Shown: positions 34,007-43,119 of the stretch, piece after piece
Numbering within the stretch: position 1 is the stretch's first letter
Layout of the letters: every line of letters starts with the position of its first letter
From: Algoriphagus lacus
GTDB taxonomy: Bacteria > Bacteroidota > Bacteroidia > Cytophagales > Cyclobacteriaceae
NCBI RefSeq assembly: GCF_003583985.1
Contig: NZ_QXML01000001.1
Coordinates: 434,001-498,000, forward strand
Reading direction: 5' to 3'
Length of the DNA stretch: 64,000 nt
The notes under the pieces: generated by a model
What the model was told of the DNA's origin: nothing
The model's database searches: none
Seen by the model: only the letters and a program-made list of their open reading frames with translations
Position numbers and translations under genes: made by a program

Positions 34007-35731
34007 ATGGAGTACGTCTGGAAACCAAAACCAAAAGCCTCACAAGCAGCCATCGAAAAGCTCGGTAAGGAAATCAATGTGAATCCTATCCTTGCCAACA
34101 TGCTGATCAATCGGGGCGTGGAAAGTTTCGATCAGGCCAAAGATTACTTTCGACCGAGTCTCAGCCTGCTGCACGATCCGTTTCTCATGAAGGACATGGA
34201 GGCTGCGGTGATCCGAATCGAAAAAGCAGTCATCAACCAGGAGAAAATTCTGGTCTATGGCGATTACGATGTGGATGGGACTACGGCCGTCGCATTGATG
34301 TTCAGCTTCTTGAAAAGCTTTTATCCCCATGTGGATTTTTATATCCCCGACCGGTACAAGGAAGGTTATGGAATCTCTGAGCGGGGTGTTCGCTTTGCTG
34401 CCGAAAACGGATTCTCACTAATCATCGCGTTGGATTGTGGCATCAAGGCCATGGAAAAAGTACAGCTTGCTTCTGAGTTGGGCGTTGATTTTATCATCTG
34501 TGACCACCACACGCCCGGAAGCGAATTGCCGGCAGCGGTGGCGGTGTTGGATTCCAAACGATCCGACTGTGAGTATCCTTACAAAGAACTGAGTGGCTGC
34601 GGAGTAGGCTTCAAACTGATTCAGGCGTATGCCAAAACTCATGGCATTGAAGAGTCAACGCTGTATCCCTACCTCGATTTGCTGGTGGTGAGCATCGCGG
34701 CTGACATTGTTCCGATCACGGGAGAAAACCGAATCTTAGCCTATTTTGGTTTGGATCGGATCAACAATACTCCAAGACCTGGGCTGAAGGCGCTGATCCT
34801 GCAGGCCAAGGTGGAAAAGGAAATTCAAATTTCGGATATCGTATTCAAGATCGGTCCAAGGATTAATGCTTCCGGCCGATTGGAACATGCGCAGGCATCC
34901 GTGGAGCTTTTGATAGCGCCCAACTTGGATGATGCCATTGAGCGGGCAAAGTTGGTCGATGAGGTAAATTCGACCCGTCGGAATTTTGACGAAAATATCA
35001 CAAAGGAAGCCTTTGAAATGCTAGCCATCCGTGAGGAGGAAGCTCAGTGGAACTCCACGGTGCTTTTCAAGGAAGACTGGCACAAAGGAGTCATCGGAAT
35101 CGTGGCAAGCCGATGCATTGAGAAATACTACCGTCCCACCATTATCCTGACTGAGTCCAACAACAAAGCAACCGGCAGCGCCCGGTCTGTGGTGGACTTT
35201 GACATTTATGAAGCCATTGCAGAGTGCGCCGACCTGCTGGATCAGTTTGGAGGACATAAATATGCTGCCGGATTGACCTTATCGGTGGACAATGTTCCTG
35301 CCTTTCAGGAAAAATTTGAGCAGGTGGTTCGTCGGAGGATCGAGGAGATTCACCTGAAGCCGGTCATCGAAATCGATGATGTGCTGCTTTTGGACCAGAT
35401 CAATTACAAGTTTTACAATATTCTAAAGCAGATGGCACCTTTCGGACCGGGCAATACCGAGCCGGTATTTCGGATTTCCAATGTTTATGCGGACGAAGTC
35501 ACTGTATTGAAAGACAAACATTTACGATTCAAAATCGTGCAGGACGGACAGGTGACTACACCGGTCTGTTTGGGGTTCGGCATGGCTGACCGGGCCAAAG
35601 ACCCCGATCTTACCACCGTCAATATGCTTCGGGGCAAGATGCGTTTCGATATCGTAGCCGAAATGCGGGAGAATTTCTTCCGCGACAAAAGCAGTTTGCA
35701 ACTCTACGTGAAAGACATCAAATTTGACTGA
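34007..35731 (+). CDS. recJ: Single-stranded-DNA-specific 5'-3' exonuclease RecJ
   Basis: 574 residues. DHH-superfamily motifs: [15 protein letters not shown] (~84), ALDCGIKA (~145), [11 protein letters not shown] (~165), [17 protein letters not shown]1 domain with [17 protein letters not shown] and [14 protein letters not shown]-terminal OB domain ([15 protein letters not shown]). RecJ degrades 5' single strands in recombination and mismatch/base-excision repair. It is first of a compact cluster: lptB starts 1 nt after its stop. Confidence 0.96.
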   Translation: MEYVWKPKPKASQAAIEKLGKEINVNPILANMLINRGVESFDQAKDYFRPSLSLLHDPFLMKDMEAAVIRIEKAVINQEKILVYGDYDVDGTTAVALMFSFLKSFYPHVDFYIPDRYKEGYGISERGVRFAAENGFSLIIALDCGIKAMEKVQLASELGVDFIICDHHTPGSELPAAVAVLDSKRSDCEYPYKELSGCGVGFKLIQAYAKTHGIEESTLYPYLDLLVVSIAADIVPITGENRILAYFGLDRINNTPRPGLKALILQAKVEKEIQISDIVFKIGPRINASGRLEHAQASVELLIAPNLDDAIERAKLVDEVNSTRRNFDENITKEAFEMLAIREEEAQWNSTVLFKEDWHKGVIGIVASRCIEKYYRPTIILTESNNKATGSARSVVDFDIYEAIAECADLLDQFGGHKYAAGLTLSVDNVPAFQEKFEQVVRRRIEEIHLKPVIEIDDVLLLDQINYKFYNILKQMAPFGPGNTEPVFRISNVYADEVTVLKDKHLRFKIVQDGQVTTPVCLGFGMADRAKDPDLTTVNMLRGKMRFDIVAEMRENFFRDKSSLQLYVKDIKFD

Positions 35732-35732
35732 T

Positions 35733-36470
35733 ATGATGCTCCGAGCCGAACACCTCGTCAAAATCTACAAAGGCCGCCGTGTGGTCAATGATATTTCCGT
35801 ACAAGTAAAGCAGGGAGAAATTGTGGGTCTATTGGGACCAAATGGTGCCGGAAAGACCACTTCTTTTTACATGATTGTAGGATTGATCCAGCCTAATGAA
35901 GGGAAGATTTTTCTGGAGAACGATGAAATCACCGAACTGCCGATGTACAAAAGGGCTAAGTTGGGTATTGGGTATTTGGCTCAGGAGGCTTCGGTTTTTC
36001 GAAAGCTATCTGTGGAGGAAAACATCATGGCTGTGCTGGAAATGACCAATATGCCCAAAGCAGCCCAAAAGGAAAAAGTGGAAAGTTTATTGGAGGAATT
36101 CAGCTTGACTCATGTGCGGAAAAACCTCGGAATGGTACTCTCCGGAGGGGAGCGACGTCGCACTGAGATCGCGCGGGCATTGGCTGTGAATCCGAAGTTC
36201 GTCTTGTTGGACGAACCGTTTGCAGGTGTAGATCCCATCGCAGTGGAGGAAATCCAGACAATCGTTGCCAAGCTCAAGACCAAGAATATCGGCATTTTGA
36301 TCACGGATCATAATGTGAACGAAACGCTTTCCATCACCGACCGTGCCTATCTGATGTTCGAGGGGAAGCTTTTAAAAGCCGGGACCGCCGAGGAACTGGC
36401 AGCAGATGAACAGGTCCGAAAAGTTTATCTGGGAAGTCAGTTTGAGCTAAAACGCAAAGTTTTTAATTGA
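35733..36470 (+). CDS. lptB: LPS export ABC transporter ATP-binding protein
   Basis: 245 residues from the ATG at 35733 ([16 protein letters not shown]). ATPase motifs: Walker [10 protein letters not shown] (~42), Q-loop [17 protein letters not shown], signature LSGGERRR, Walker [17 protein letters not shown] and H-loop ITDHNV. The [10 protein letters not shown] and [16 protein letters not shown] patterns are characteristic of LptB, which powers LptFG to extract LPS from the inner membrane. lptFG, lptA and lptC are not adjacent. Its TGA shares one base with the ATG of the following GH3 gene. Confidence 0.95.
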   Translation: MMLRAEHLVKIYKGRRVVNDISVQVKQGEIVGLLGPNGAGKTTSFYMIVGLIQPNEGKIFLENDEITELPMYKRAKLGIGYLAQEASVFRKLSVEENIMAVLEMTNMPKAAQKEKVESLLEEFSLTHVRKNLGMVLSGGERRRTEIARALAVNPKFVLLDEPFAGVDPIAVEEIQTIVAKLKTKNIGILITDHNVNETLSITDRAYLMFEGKLLKAGTAEELAADEQVRKVYLGSQFELKRKVFN

Positions 36471-37996
36471 TGGAAGTGCTGAACAGCTTCATGACTTGGC
36501 TTTTTAAAAGCCGGTTGGGCCAGATAGAAAATTTCAAGCAGAATCCCATAGCTGTTCAAGACCAGACCTTTTTAGAATTGGTTGAAGCGGGAAAGCGAAC
36601 GGAATTTGGCAGGCAGTTTGGCTTCGACCGGATCAAGTCGTATCGTGATTTTGCCGAGCAGGTTCCGATTTTTGATTACGAAGCGTTCAAGCCCTTCATA
36701 GAGAAGACCATGCAGGGCAAACAGCAGGTGATCTGGAATTCAGACATTGAATGGTTTGCCAAATCTTCCGGGACTACCTCCAGTAGGAGTAAGTACATTC
36801 CGGTTTCGGAGGAAAGTCTGGAAGAATGCCACTTCAAAGGTGGGAAAGACATGGTTTCGATTTATGTTTCCAACAATCCTGAAACCAAGCTTTTTACTGG
36901 AAAAAGTCTTTCTATCGGAGGGACTTTGGAAAAAAATCCCCTGAATCCTGAGGGGACGGCACGAGCAGGGGATGTCTCTGCTGTGATCGTTCAGAATCTT
37001 CCTATTTGGGCCCAATTTGCCCGAACTCCCTCTCTGGAGATTGCCCTGATGGCTGACTGGGAATCAAAAATTGAAAAAATGGCCCGGGAGACGATGAATG
37101 AAAATGTCACCAGCATCGCGGGCGTTCCGACTTGGACGGTGGTATTGATTCAGCGGATTCTACAATTAAAAAAAGCCAAAAACATCCTGGAAGTCTGGCC
37201 AAATCTGGAAGTTTTCTTCCACGGGGCGGTTGCTTTTGGGCCATACCGCAGTCTTTTTAAGGAGCTGATCCCTTCCGAAAAAATGCGCTATATGGAGACT
37301 TATAACGCTTCAGAGGGATTTTTCGGAATTCAGGATCAACCCGATTCAGATGAACTTTTGCTCCTGTTGGATTACGGGATTTTCTATGAATTCATCCCGA
37401 TGGAAGAGTGGGAAAAGGAACATCCTCAGGTGATTTCCCTTAGGGATGTGGAAATCGGGAAAAACTACGCCCTGGTGATTTCCACTAATGGGGGGCTTTG
37501 GAGATATAAGATCGGCGATACGGTGAAGTTTACTTCCACGCTTCCTTATCGTTTCCGGATTTCCGGACGGACCAAGCATTTTATTAATGCTTTTGGGGAG
37601 GAAGTTATCGTCGAAAATGCGGAAAGTGCCATCCAATTTGCCTGTGAACAAACAGGGGCAACCATTGCAAATTTTACCGCTGCTCCGGTTTATTTTGAAA
37701 ACAACGGTTCCAAAGGCGCCCACGAATGGGTGGTTGAATTCCGCAAGGCACCGCAGCATCTGGATGAGTTTACCCGAATTCTCGATGATAAACTCAGACA
37801 GATAAACTCCGACTATGATGCCAAGCGGCATAAGGACTTGGCGCTAAAGCAACTTATTCTGCACCAAGCCCCCGAAGGACTTTTTGAAGCTTGGTTGGGG
37901 AAAAAGGGTAAGCTGGGAGGACAAAACAAAGTGCCCCGCCTATCCAATTCGCGGGAGTACATCGATGAGATTTTGGAAATGATATCCAACTCCTGA
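36470..37996 (+). CDS. GH3 family protein (adenylate-forming amide synthetase-like)
   Basis: 508 residues; the ATG at 36470 overlaps the lptB stop (TGATG). The GH3 fold is a member of the ANL adenylating superfamily, and plant members conjugate jasmonate or auxin to amino acids. Visible features: an ATP-loop-like SSGTTSSRSKYIPVS (~98-112), YNASEGFFGIQ (~276), FIPMEEWEKEHP, VISTNGGLWRYKIGDTVKF (~335-355) and RTKHFINAFGEEVIVENAE (~370). These match the family nucleotide-binding motifs well. The bacterial function is not established. Coupling to lptB hints at envelope or lipid metabolism, which is inference. Confidence 0.92.
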   Translation: MEVLNSFMTWLFKSRLGQIENFKQNPIAVQDQTFLELVEAGKRTEFGRQFGFDRIKSYRDFAEQVPIFDYEAFKPFIEKTMQGKQQVIWNSDIEWFAKSSGTTSSRSKYIPVSEESLEECHFKGGKDMVSIYVSNNPETKLFTGKSLSIGGTLEKNPLNPEGTARAGDVSAVIVQNLPIWAQFARTPSLEIALMADWESKIEKMARETMNENVTSIAGVPTWTVVLIQRILQLKKAKNILEVWPNLEVFFHGAVAFGPYRSLFKELIPSEKMRYMETYNASEGFFGIQDQPDSDELLLLLDYGIFYEFIPMEEWEKEHPQVISLRDVEIGKNYALVISTNGGLWRYKIGDTVKFTSTLPYRFRISGRTKHFINAFGEEVIVENAESAIQFACEQTGATIANFTAAPVYFENNGSKGAHEWVVEFRKAPQHLDEFTRILDDKLRQINSDYDAKRHKDLALKQLILHQAPEGLFEAWLGKKGKLGGQNKVPRLSNSREYIDEILEMISNS

Positions 37997-38028
37997 GAAG
38001 TTCTAAATCCGATTGGTCAATTTTCAGC

Positions 38029-41000
38029 TTACTCCAAGTTGACGAAATACATGTCTATGTCACCTTTGTTTTTGGCAGGCAACTTCCCTCGGTAAGTGCA
38101 TGAAATTTGGTCTTTAACCAATTCAAAGGCTGATCCGCTCAGATTGATCTGTCCGGGCAGGGAGTTTTGTTCCATTCGCGCGGCAGTATTGACCGTGTCT
38201 CCCCAGATATCGAAAGCAAATTTTTTCTCCCCCACGACTCCTGCTACCACAGGCCCGCTGCTGATGCCCACTCTGACTTCAAATAGTCCGCCATTTGCCC
38301 GTTTGTAGTTCATAATCCGTATCATTTGCTTGGCAGCTTCTATGCATTTGATTGCATGATCAGGGGTCGTTTTGGGAATCCCACTCACGGCCAGGTAGGC
38401 ATCACCGATGGTTTTGATTTTTTCCAGTCCGTGTTGTTCGATGATTCGGTCAAAGGTTTTGAAATACTCGTGGATTTCTGCTACCAGCGCCTTTGGAGAG
38501 AGATTTTCACTGATTGAGGTGAAGTTGACGATATCGACAAAAATCACACTTACGTTTTCATAGCTGTCGGCAATGAAAGTTTCCCCGCTTTTCAATCGCT
38601 TGGCAATGCTCGAAGGCAGCATGTTGAGGAGTAGCATTTCATTTTCAGAATAGAGTTTGCTCAGTTCCTGAGTTCGCTCCTTTACCTTTTGCTCGAGGTT
38701 TTTATTGGTTTCCTCCAGGTACGTATAGAGTTCGGCATTTTCAATACTGATTCCGATTTGGGTCGAAAGCAACTTGAGCAATTCAATCGTATTTTGGCCA
38801 AAGGCACCGTAAATCAGGTTGTTTTCGAGATAGATCAGGCCTTTTAGTTTTTGCTTAAACTTCACCGGTACGCAGATGACACTCTTGATGGGATTTTCCC
38901 TGAAATAAGGGTCCTGTCCAAACTGTTCATTCATTCCCGCATCGTCGATAAATACGGTTTCCTGGGTATGGATCACATAATTGATCAAGCCTTCAGGGAG
39001 AAGGTGACCTGAGGAGGATCCATCCCAGTTTCCTATTTCAGACTGAATCAGGAATCCATTATTCTGGTATTTCAGGTATCTGCCCCGCTGTGCACCGGCA
39101 TTTTCCCGGCTGATTTGCAGGAGGCTTTTCAGTAAGGATTCAATGTCAATTTCGGCACTGAGCACCTGACTGCTTTTGATTATACTCAGGTAGTCCAAGT
39201 GGGCCTCTGAGGCAAAAGAATTTTCCCCGACCTTAAGCTGAATGTTTCTGATCTCGAAAGAAAGCTGTGGAAATTCTTCCCGTATTTCCCGGATTTTTTT
39301 GATTGCTCCATACTTGTTGTAGGCCGCCAAGGACTCCCCAAAATGGGATCTAGCCATTGTGGGGTTATTATGGGACATGTAAATCCGGAAGAGATTTTCA
39401 TGTGTAGTACCCAAATACAGGAAGTGATCCGTCTCTTTTGCGACTTCCAATGCCTGATTGAAAAGAAATACTGCGGTCTCCTCACCTTCCGTAATCCATC
39501 CCCTATAGGCCTTCATTTGGGCAAGTGCATTTCTGAAAAATCGGTTATTTCCCTGATTTTGAGATTCCATCCAAGTGAGGATACCGTTCAATTCCTCGAC
39601 TGGATTTTCGATTTTTTTCAACAGAAAAAGGCGGGATTTGGCGATAAAATATTGAAGCTTGATTGCCGCCACCATGATATTGGAGAAGTAGACTTCCTCC
39701 AGTTGGGAAAGAAGTCCGTAGCGTTCGACCACCTCCTGAGGATTTCCATGAAGGTTGGAAAGCGTGCAATGAAGGTTTAAGGATATGCCAATAACATTGT
39801 AAAGTTTTTTGGACATCAATTCACCTACACTGGCGTCCACGATGTTTTTCAGGTCAGTTACCGTTTCCGGACTGTCATGATGTTCTCGCTGAAGCAAAAT
39901 CAGGATAATCCTTTCCAGCAGGATCGCATCTTCTTTACCCAGTGTATTCAGGATAGGTCGGTCGTGTTCGATTTTTTCCAAAAACTCTCCGAGTGGTTTT
40001 CCAAGATAGATTCCCATTCCAATTTTGACTTGGTAGGAAAATCCGGCATAGGCGAGATCACCAAACTTCAACCCGTCGGCGATGGCATCGTCCAACAGTT
40101 CGAAAATAAAAGAAGCATCCTTAATCCAAGGAGCAAGGAAAGCAGCCTGGACAAATTTCAGTTGTGAATCGCGGGTTTGATCGTTGAGCGATTCGGTGAT
40201 CCGGATCGCCACTTCACCCAGTTCGTTGGCTTTGTTGCGGTCACCAAGAATAGACCCCATGATCATTCCAAACGAACTTAGGCCCAAGGCACCAGGCTGA
40301 GATAGTCCTTTTGAAAGCAAAACCTTGGTCATCTCCAATACGGTCACGGTCCAAAGGGCACCGTTTCCGGAGAGAAATGCAGCAGGAAGGATGATGGCGA
40401 GAATGTTGTTAATCAGGATGACGTTTTGATCCTGAATGGGCTCCATCTTCAGGATATCATCCATTCCCTTACCTCCCAACAATCCCATCACTTCACCCAG
40501 ACCCATTCCGATCGTTTGATCTCCTGGTTCGGGAAGGGAATATCCGAGCATTTTGAGGGCATTTTTCCCCTGCTGAATAGACTCGTCGTATTGGAGCGTG
40601 TTGATATGCACCACCATTTTTTGGCAAATGGCAGCTATTTTTTGATGAAGTAATGGTGCATTTTCCTCAATCTGGCGAAAAATCTTTTCGGCTATTTCCA
40701 GTTTTCCCTGTAGGAATTCACTTTCGCCCAAGGTGTAATAGGCCATGAAAGTCAAGGAAGGTTTTTCCTCCCAGGAATTTTCAGGTAAAAGACTGATTGC
40801 CGTATTCAGGAATGGCGCAGCAGGGGCGTTGTTTTCTTTGGTCTTTACGCCTGCCATGACCAAAATTTCACAAGCGGCAAGTTTTTGATCGATAGCTGTA
40901 AGTAATGGAGCCGCGATCAAAAAATGGGCAGCCACCTCCAGCAGCAGACTGCTTTCGCTACTTTCATGCAGTTTTTGAACTCCCAGCGTAGCTAGTTTCA

Positions 41001-43113
41001 GGTGAGTTTTTCGACTATCCTCAACAGGATTGATGGCATAAATGGCTTGTTGTACCCTGTCGTGTGAAAAGCTAAAAGAGGCATTGATTGTAATTCCGGA
41101 CAATAAAATGAATCGGTGGTTTTCATCAACCGGATAGATAAGTTCCGACTCCAGCGCTTCTTTCAATGCTCCCCCGATGGCTTCTCTTGACTTTTCCGGA
41201 AAGATCTCGCTGATGGTTTCCAGATCAAAGGTCTTGTTGACACAAGCTGCGGCACTGAGGATTTCCAGAGTTTCTTTGCTTAGTGAAAGTGTCCTTCTTA
41301 AAACTAGGTCAACAACGTTTTCTGTTATTTTGAGGTTATTTATCTTTTCAAGATCCCATTGCCAGCTTACTTTTTCAGTATTGATATCCAAAGTCAGGAT
41401 TCCTTCAGCCTGAATTTGTCGGAGTATTTCCGAAATGAAGAAAGGATTTCCACCCGTTTTTTGGAAAATGACTTTGGATATATCAGCCACTTCTTCCTTT
41501 TCCTTTAAAAACACATCTGCCAAAAGTTCCTGAACATTTTCTTTGTCCAATGGCTTAAGTTCCAAAAGCATTCGATTATCGGCTTGGAAATCAATCTCCA
41601 TCAACCACTTTTCAAACAAGGGGTTTTGCTGTTTAGCCTCGTTTCGATAGGTGCAGACAAACAGGGTATGATTGCCAGAAGGGTTTTCCAACAGCCATTT
41701 GGCAAGATTTAAGCTTCCTGGATCGGCCCATTGGATGTCATCCAAAAAGATGGCTAGCGGACGGACTTTTCGGGAAAAAACCTGAATAAACTGTCTGATC
41801 GTAAGTCTAAATCGGTTTTCGGACTCTCTTCCGCTCAAAGGTGGTGCAGGCGGAACATCTCCGAAAATAAACCTCGCATTGGGAAGCAGATCCACAATAA
41901 TTCCCAGGTTTTGACCCAACTCCGAAATGAACAGCTCTTTCAGATGAGCTAAATCCTCGCTCTTGCTTTGCAGCATCTGACCGATCAAATCGTTGAATGC
42001 GGCTACTACTGCACTGTAAGGGACATTCTTGTTGAATTGGTCAAACTTACCTTCCACGAAAACAGCTCGTCTGGAAATCAATTGCTTTTTGAGCTCGGAT
42101 ACTAGTTTGGTTTTGCCCACTCCAGCTTCTCCACTGATGAACAGGCTGGTATGGTTTCCTTCAAAAAGCCTTTCCACGCAGTTTCCAAGCACTTCAAGCT
42201 CTTCCTGACGACCATAGATTTTTTCCGGGATTCTCAGATTTTGGCTGTAATCCAAAGCCCCTGGCTGGAATTCTGCAATAAATCCCTTTTGGCTGTAGGA
42301 TTCTTTGCAAAAATTCAAATCGTGAATGAGACCTGAACTGCTCTGGTAGCGCTGATCGTTACTTTTCTCGAGGAGTTTGAGAATGATTTTGCAGAGTGGT
42401 TCGGGAAAGCTTGGATTGTGAAGGGAAGGGCTGTCGGGTATTTTGGCGATTTGGGAATGCACAAGTTCCAAGACGTCTTCAGATTCGAAAGGCAACCTTC
42501 CTGACGCCAATTGATAAAGCACAATTCCCATCGAATAGAAGTCGGAGCGATGGTCAATGGCCTGATTGAGTCTTCCGGTTTGTTCTGGAGCTTTATAGGG
42601 GAGGACCGAAAGTGACATTGGATTTCCACCCTGCTGGATCAATTCGCTTTTGGCATTGCTGGAAGCACTGAAATCAATCAACCGAAGCTCCATCGTGTCG
42701 TTTGACAGCAAAATAGTGGAGGCATTGATATTTTTGTGAACCAAGCCTTTTTTGTGAACTCTGGAAATGACCTCAGCCAACTTCAGGGAAATTTCCAAAA
42801 ACTGGGAGATCGACAGGCGGGATTCCTTCAGAAATTGCTGAAGCGTTATTCCGTTGAAATCTTCGCTTAAAATCGTGTAATGACCACCTTCTTCCACATG
42901 AGAAATCACCTTTGGAACTCCATCCATGGCGTTTTCCTTCAAGACGCGAACCTCATGTTGGAAATTGGCCAGTTCCTGATGGCTGGGAGATTTGGATTTT
43001 AGTTTTTTGGCTAAAAAGGAATTCTTGTTTTCCTCATGATTCACTCTGCAGATGATATAAAGTTCATCCTCGTAAATCGTTTCGTTTACCTTATAGCCAG
43101 GTAGGATATTCAT
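38029..43113 (-). CDS. Multidomain signal protein: kinase-like + AAA ATPase/TPR + GAF + adenylate cyclase
   Basis: 1694 residues, presumably cytoplasmic. Residues ~5-275: protein-kinase-like domain with Lys (FLAKKL, ~37), a degenerate catalytic loop HKNINASTIL (Asn128 where HRD has Asp), LIDFSAS in place of DFG, and YKAPEQTGR. ~300-650: AAA_16/STAND ATPase, Walker A GEAGVGKTK (~330) and Walker B LAIFLDDIQWADPG. ~700-1300: helical repeats. ~1310-1465: GAF domain (ICVPVKFKQKLKGLIYLENN). ~1470-1500: coiled coil. ~1510-1690: class III cyclase with metal Asp in FVDIVNFTS and GDAYLAVSG, Lys in KIKTIGD and Asp in FDIWGDTVN (adenylate rather than guanylate specificity), and transition-state Asn/Arg in NTAARM. 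It starts 6 nt after a carotenoid-oxygenase-family gene. It probably converts an unknown signal into cAMP. Confidence 0.93.
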   Translation of the reverse strand: MNILPGYKVNETIYEDELYIICRVNHEENKNSFLAKKLKSKSPSHQELANFQHEVRVLKENAMDGVPKVISHVEEGGHYTILSEDFNGITLQQFLKESRLSISQFLEISLKLAEVISRVHKKGLVHKNINASTILLSNDTMELRLIDFSASSNAKSELIQQGGNPMSLSVLPYKAPEQTGRLNQAIDHRSDFYSMGIVLYQLASGRLPFESEDVLELVHSQIAKIPDSPSLHNPSFPEPLCKIILKLLEKSNDQRYQSSSGLIHDLNFCKESYSQKGFIAEFQPGALDYSQNLRIPEKIYGRQEELEVLGNCVERLFEGNHTSLFISGEAGVGKTKLVSELKKQLISRRAVFVEGKFDQFNKNVPYSAVVAAFNDLIGQMLQSKSEDLAHLKELFISELGQNLGIIVDLLPNARFIFGDVPPAPPLSGRESENRFRLTIRQFIQVFSRKVRPLAIFLDDIQWADPGSLNLAKWLLENPSGNHTLFVCTYRNEAKQQNPLFEKWLMEIDFQADNRMLLELKPLDKENVQELLADVFLKEKEEVADISKVIFQKTGGNPFFISEILRQIQAEGILTLDINTEKVSWQWDLEKINNLKITENVVDLVLRRTLSLSKETLEILSAAACVNKTFDLETISEIFPEKSREAIGGALKEALESELIYPVDENHRFILLSGITINASFSFSHDRVQQAIYAINPVEDSRKTHLKLATLGVQKLHESSESSLLLEVAAHFLIAAPLLTAIDQKLAACEILVMAGVKTKENNAPAAPFLNTAISLLPENSWEEKPSLTFMAYYTLGESEFLQGKLEIAEKIFRQIEENAPLLHQKIAAICQKMVVHINTLQYDESIQQGKNALKMLGYSLPEPGDQTIGMGLGEVMGLLGGKGMDDILKMEPIQDQNVILINNILAIILPAAFLSGNGALWTVTVLEMTKVLLSKGLSQPGALGLSSFGMIMGSILGDRNKANELGEVAIRITESLNDQTRDSQLKFVQAAFLAPWIKDASFIFELLDDAIADGLKFGDLAYAGFSYQVKIGMGIYLGKPLGEFLEKIEHDRPILNTLGKEDAILLERIILILLQREHHDSPETVTDLKNIVDASVGELMSKKLYNVIGISLNLHCTLSNLHGNPQEVVERYGLLSQLEEVYFSNIMVAAIKLQYFIAKSRLFLLKKIENPVEELNGILTWMESQNQGNNRFFRNALAQMKAYRGWITEGEETAVFLFNQALEVAKETDHFLYLGTTHENLFRIYMSHNNPTMARSHFGESLAAYNKYGAIKKIREIREEFPQLSFEIRNIQLKVGENSFASEAHLDYLSIIKSSQVLSAEIDIESLLKSLLQISRENAGAQRGRYLKYQNNGFLIQSEIGNWDGSSSGHLLPEGLINYVIHTQETVFIDDAGMNEQFGQDPYFRENPIKSVICVPVKFKQKLKGLIYLENNLIYGAFGQNTIELLKLLSTQIGISIENAELYTYLEETNKNLEQKVKERTQELSKLYSENEMLLLNMLPSSIAKRLKSGETFIADSYENVSVIFVDIVNFTSISENLSPKALVAEIHEYFKTFDRIIEQHGLEKIKTIGDAYLAVSGIPKTTPDHAIKCIEAAKQMIRIMNYKRANGGLFEVRVGISSGPVVAGVVGEKKFAFDIWGDTVNTAARMEQNSLPGQINLSGSAFELVKDQISCTYRGKLPAKNKGDIDMYFVNLE

Positions 43114-43119
43114 GGGAAA

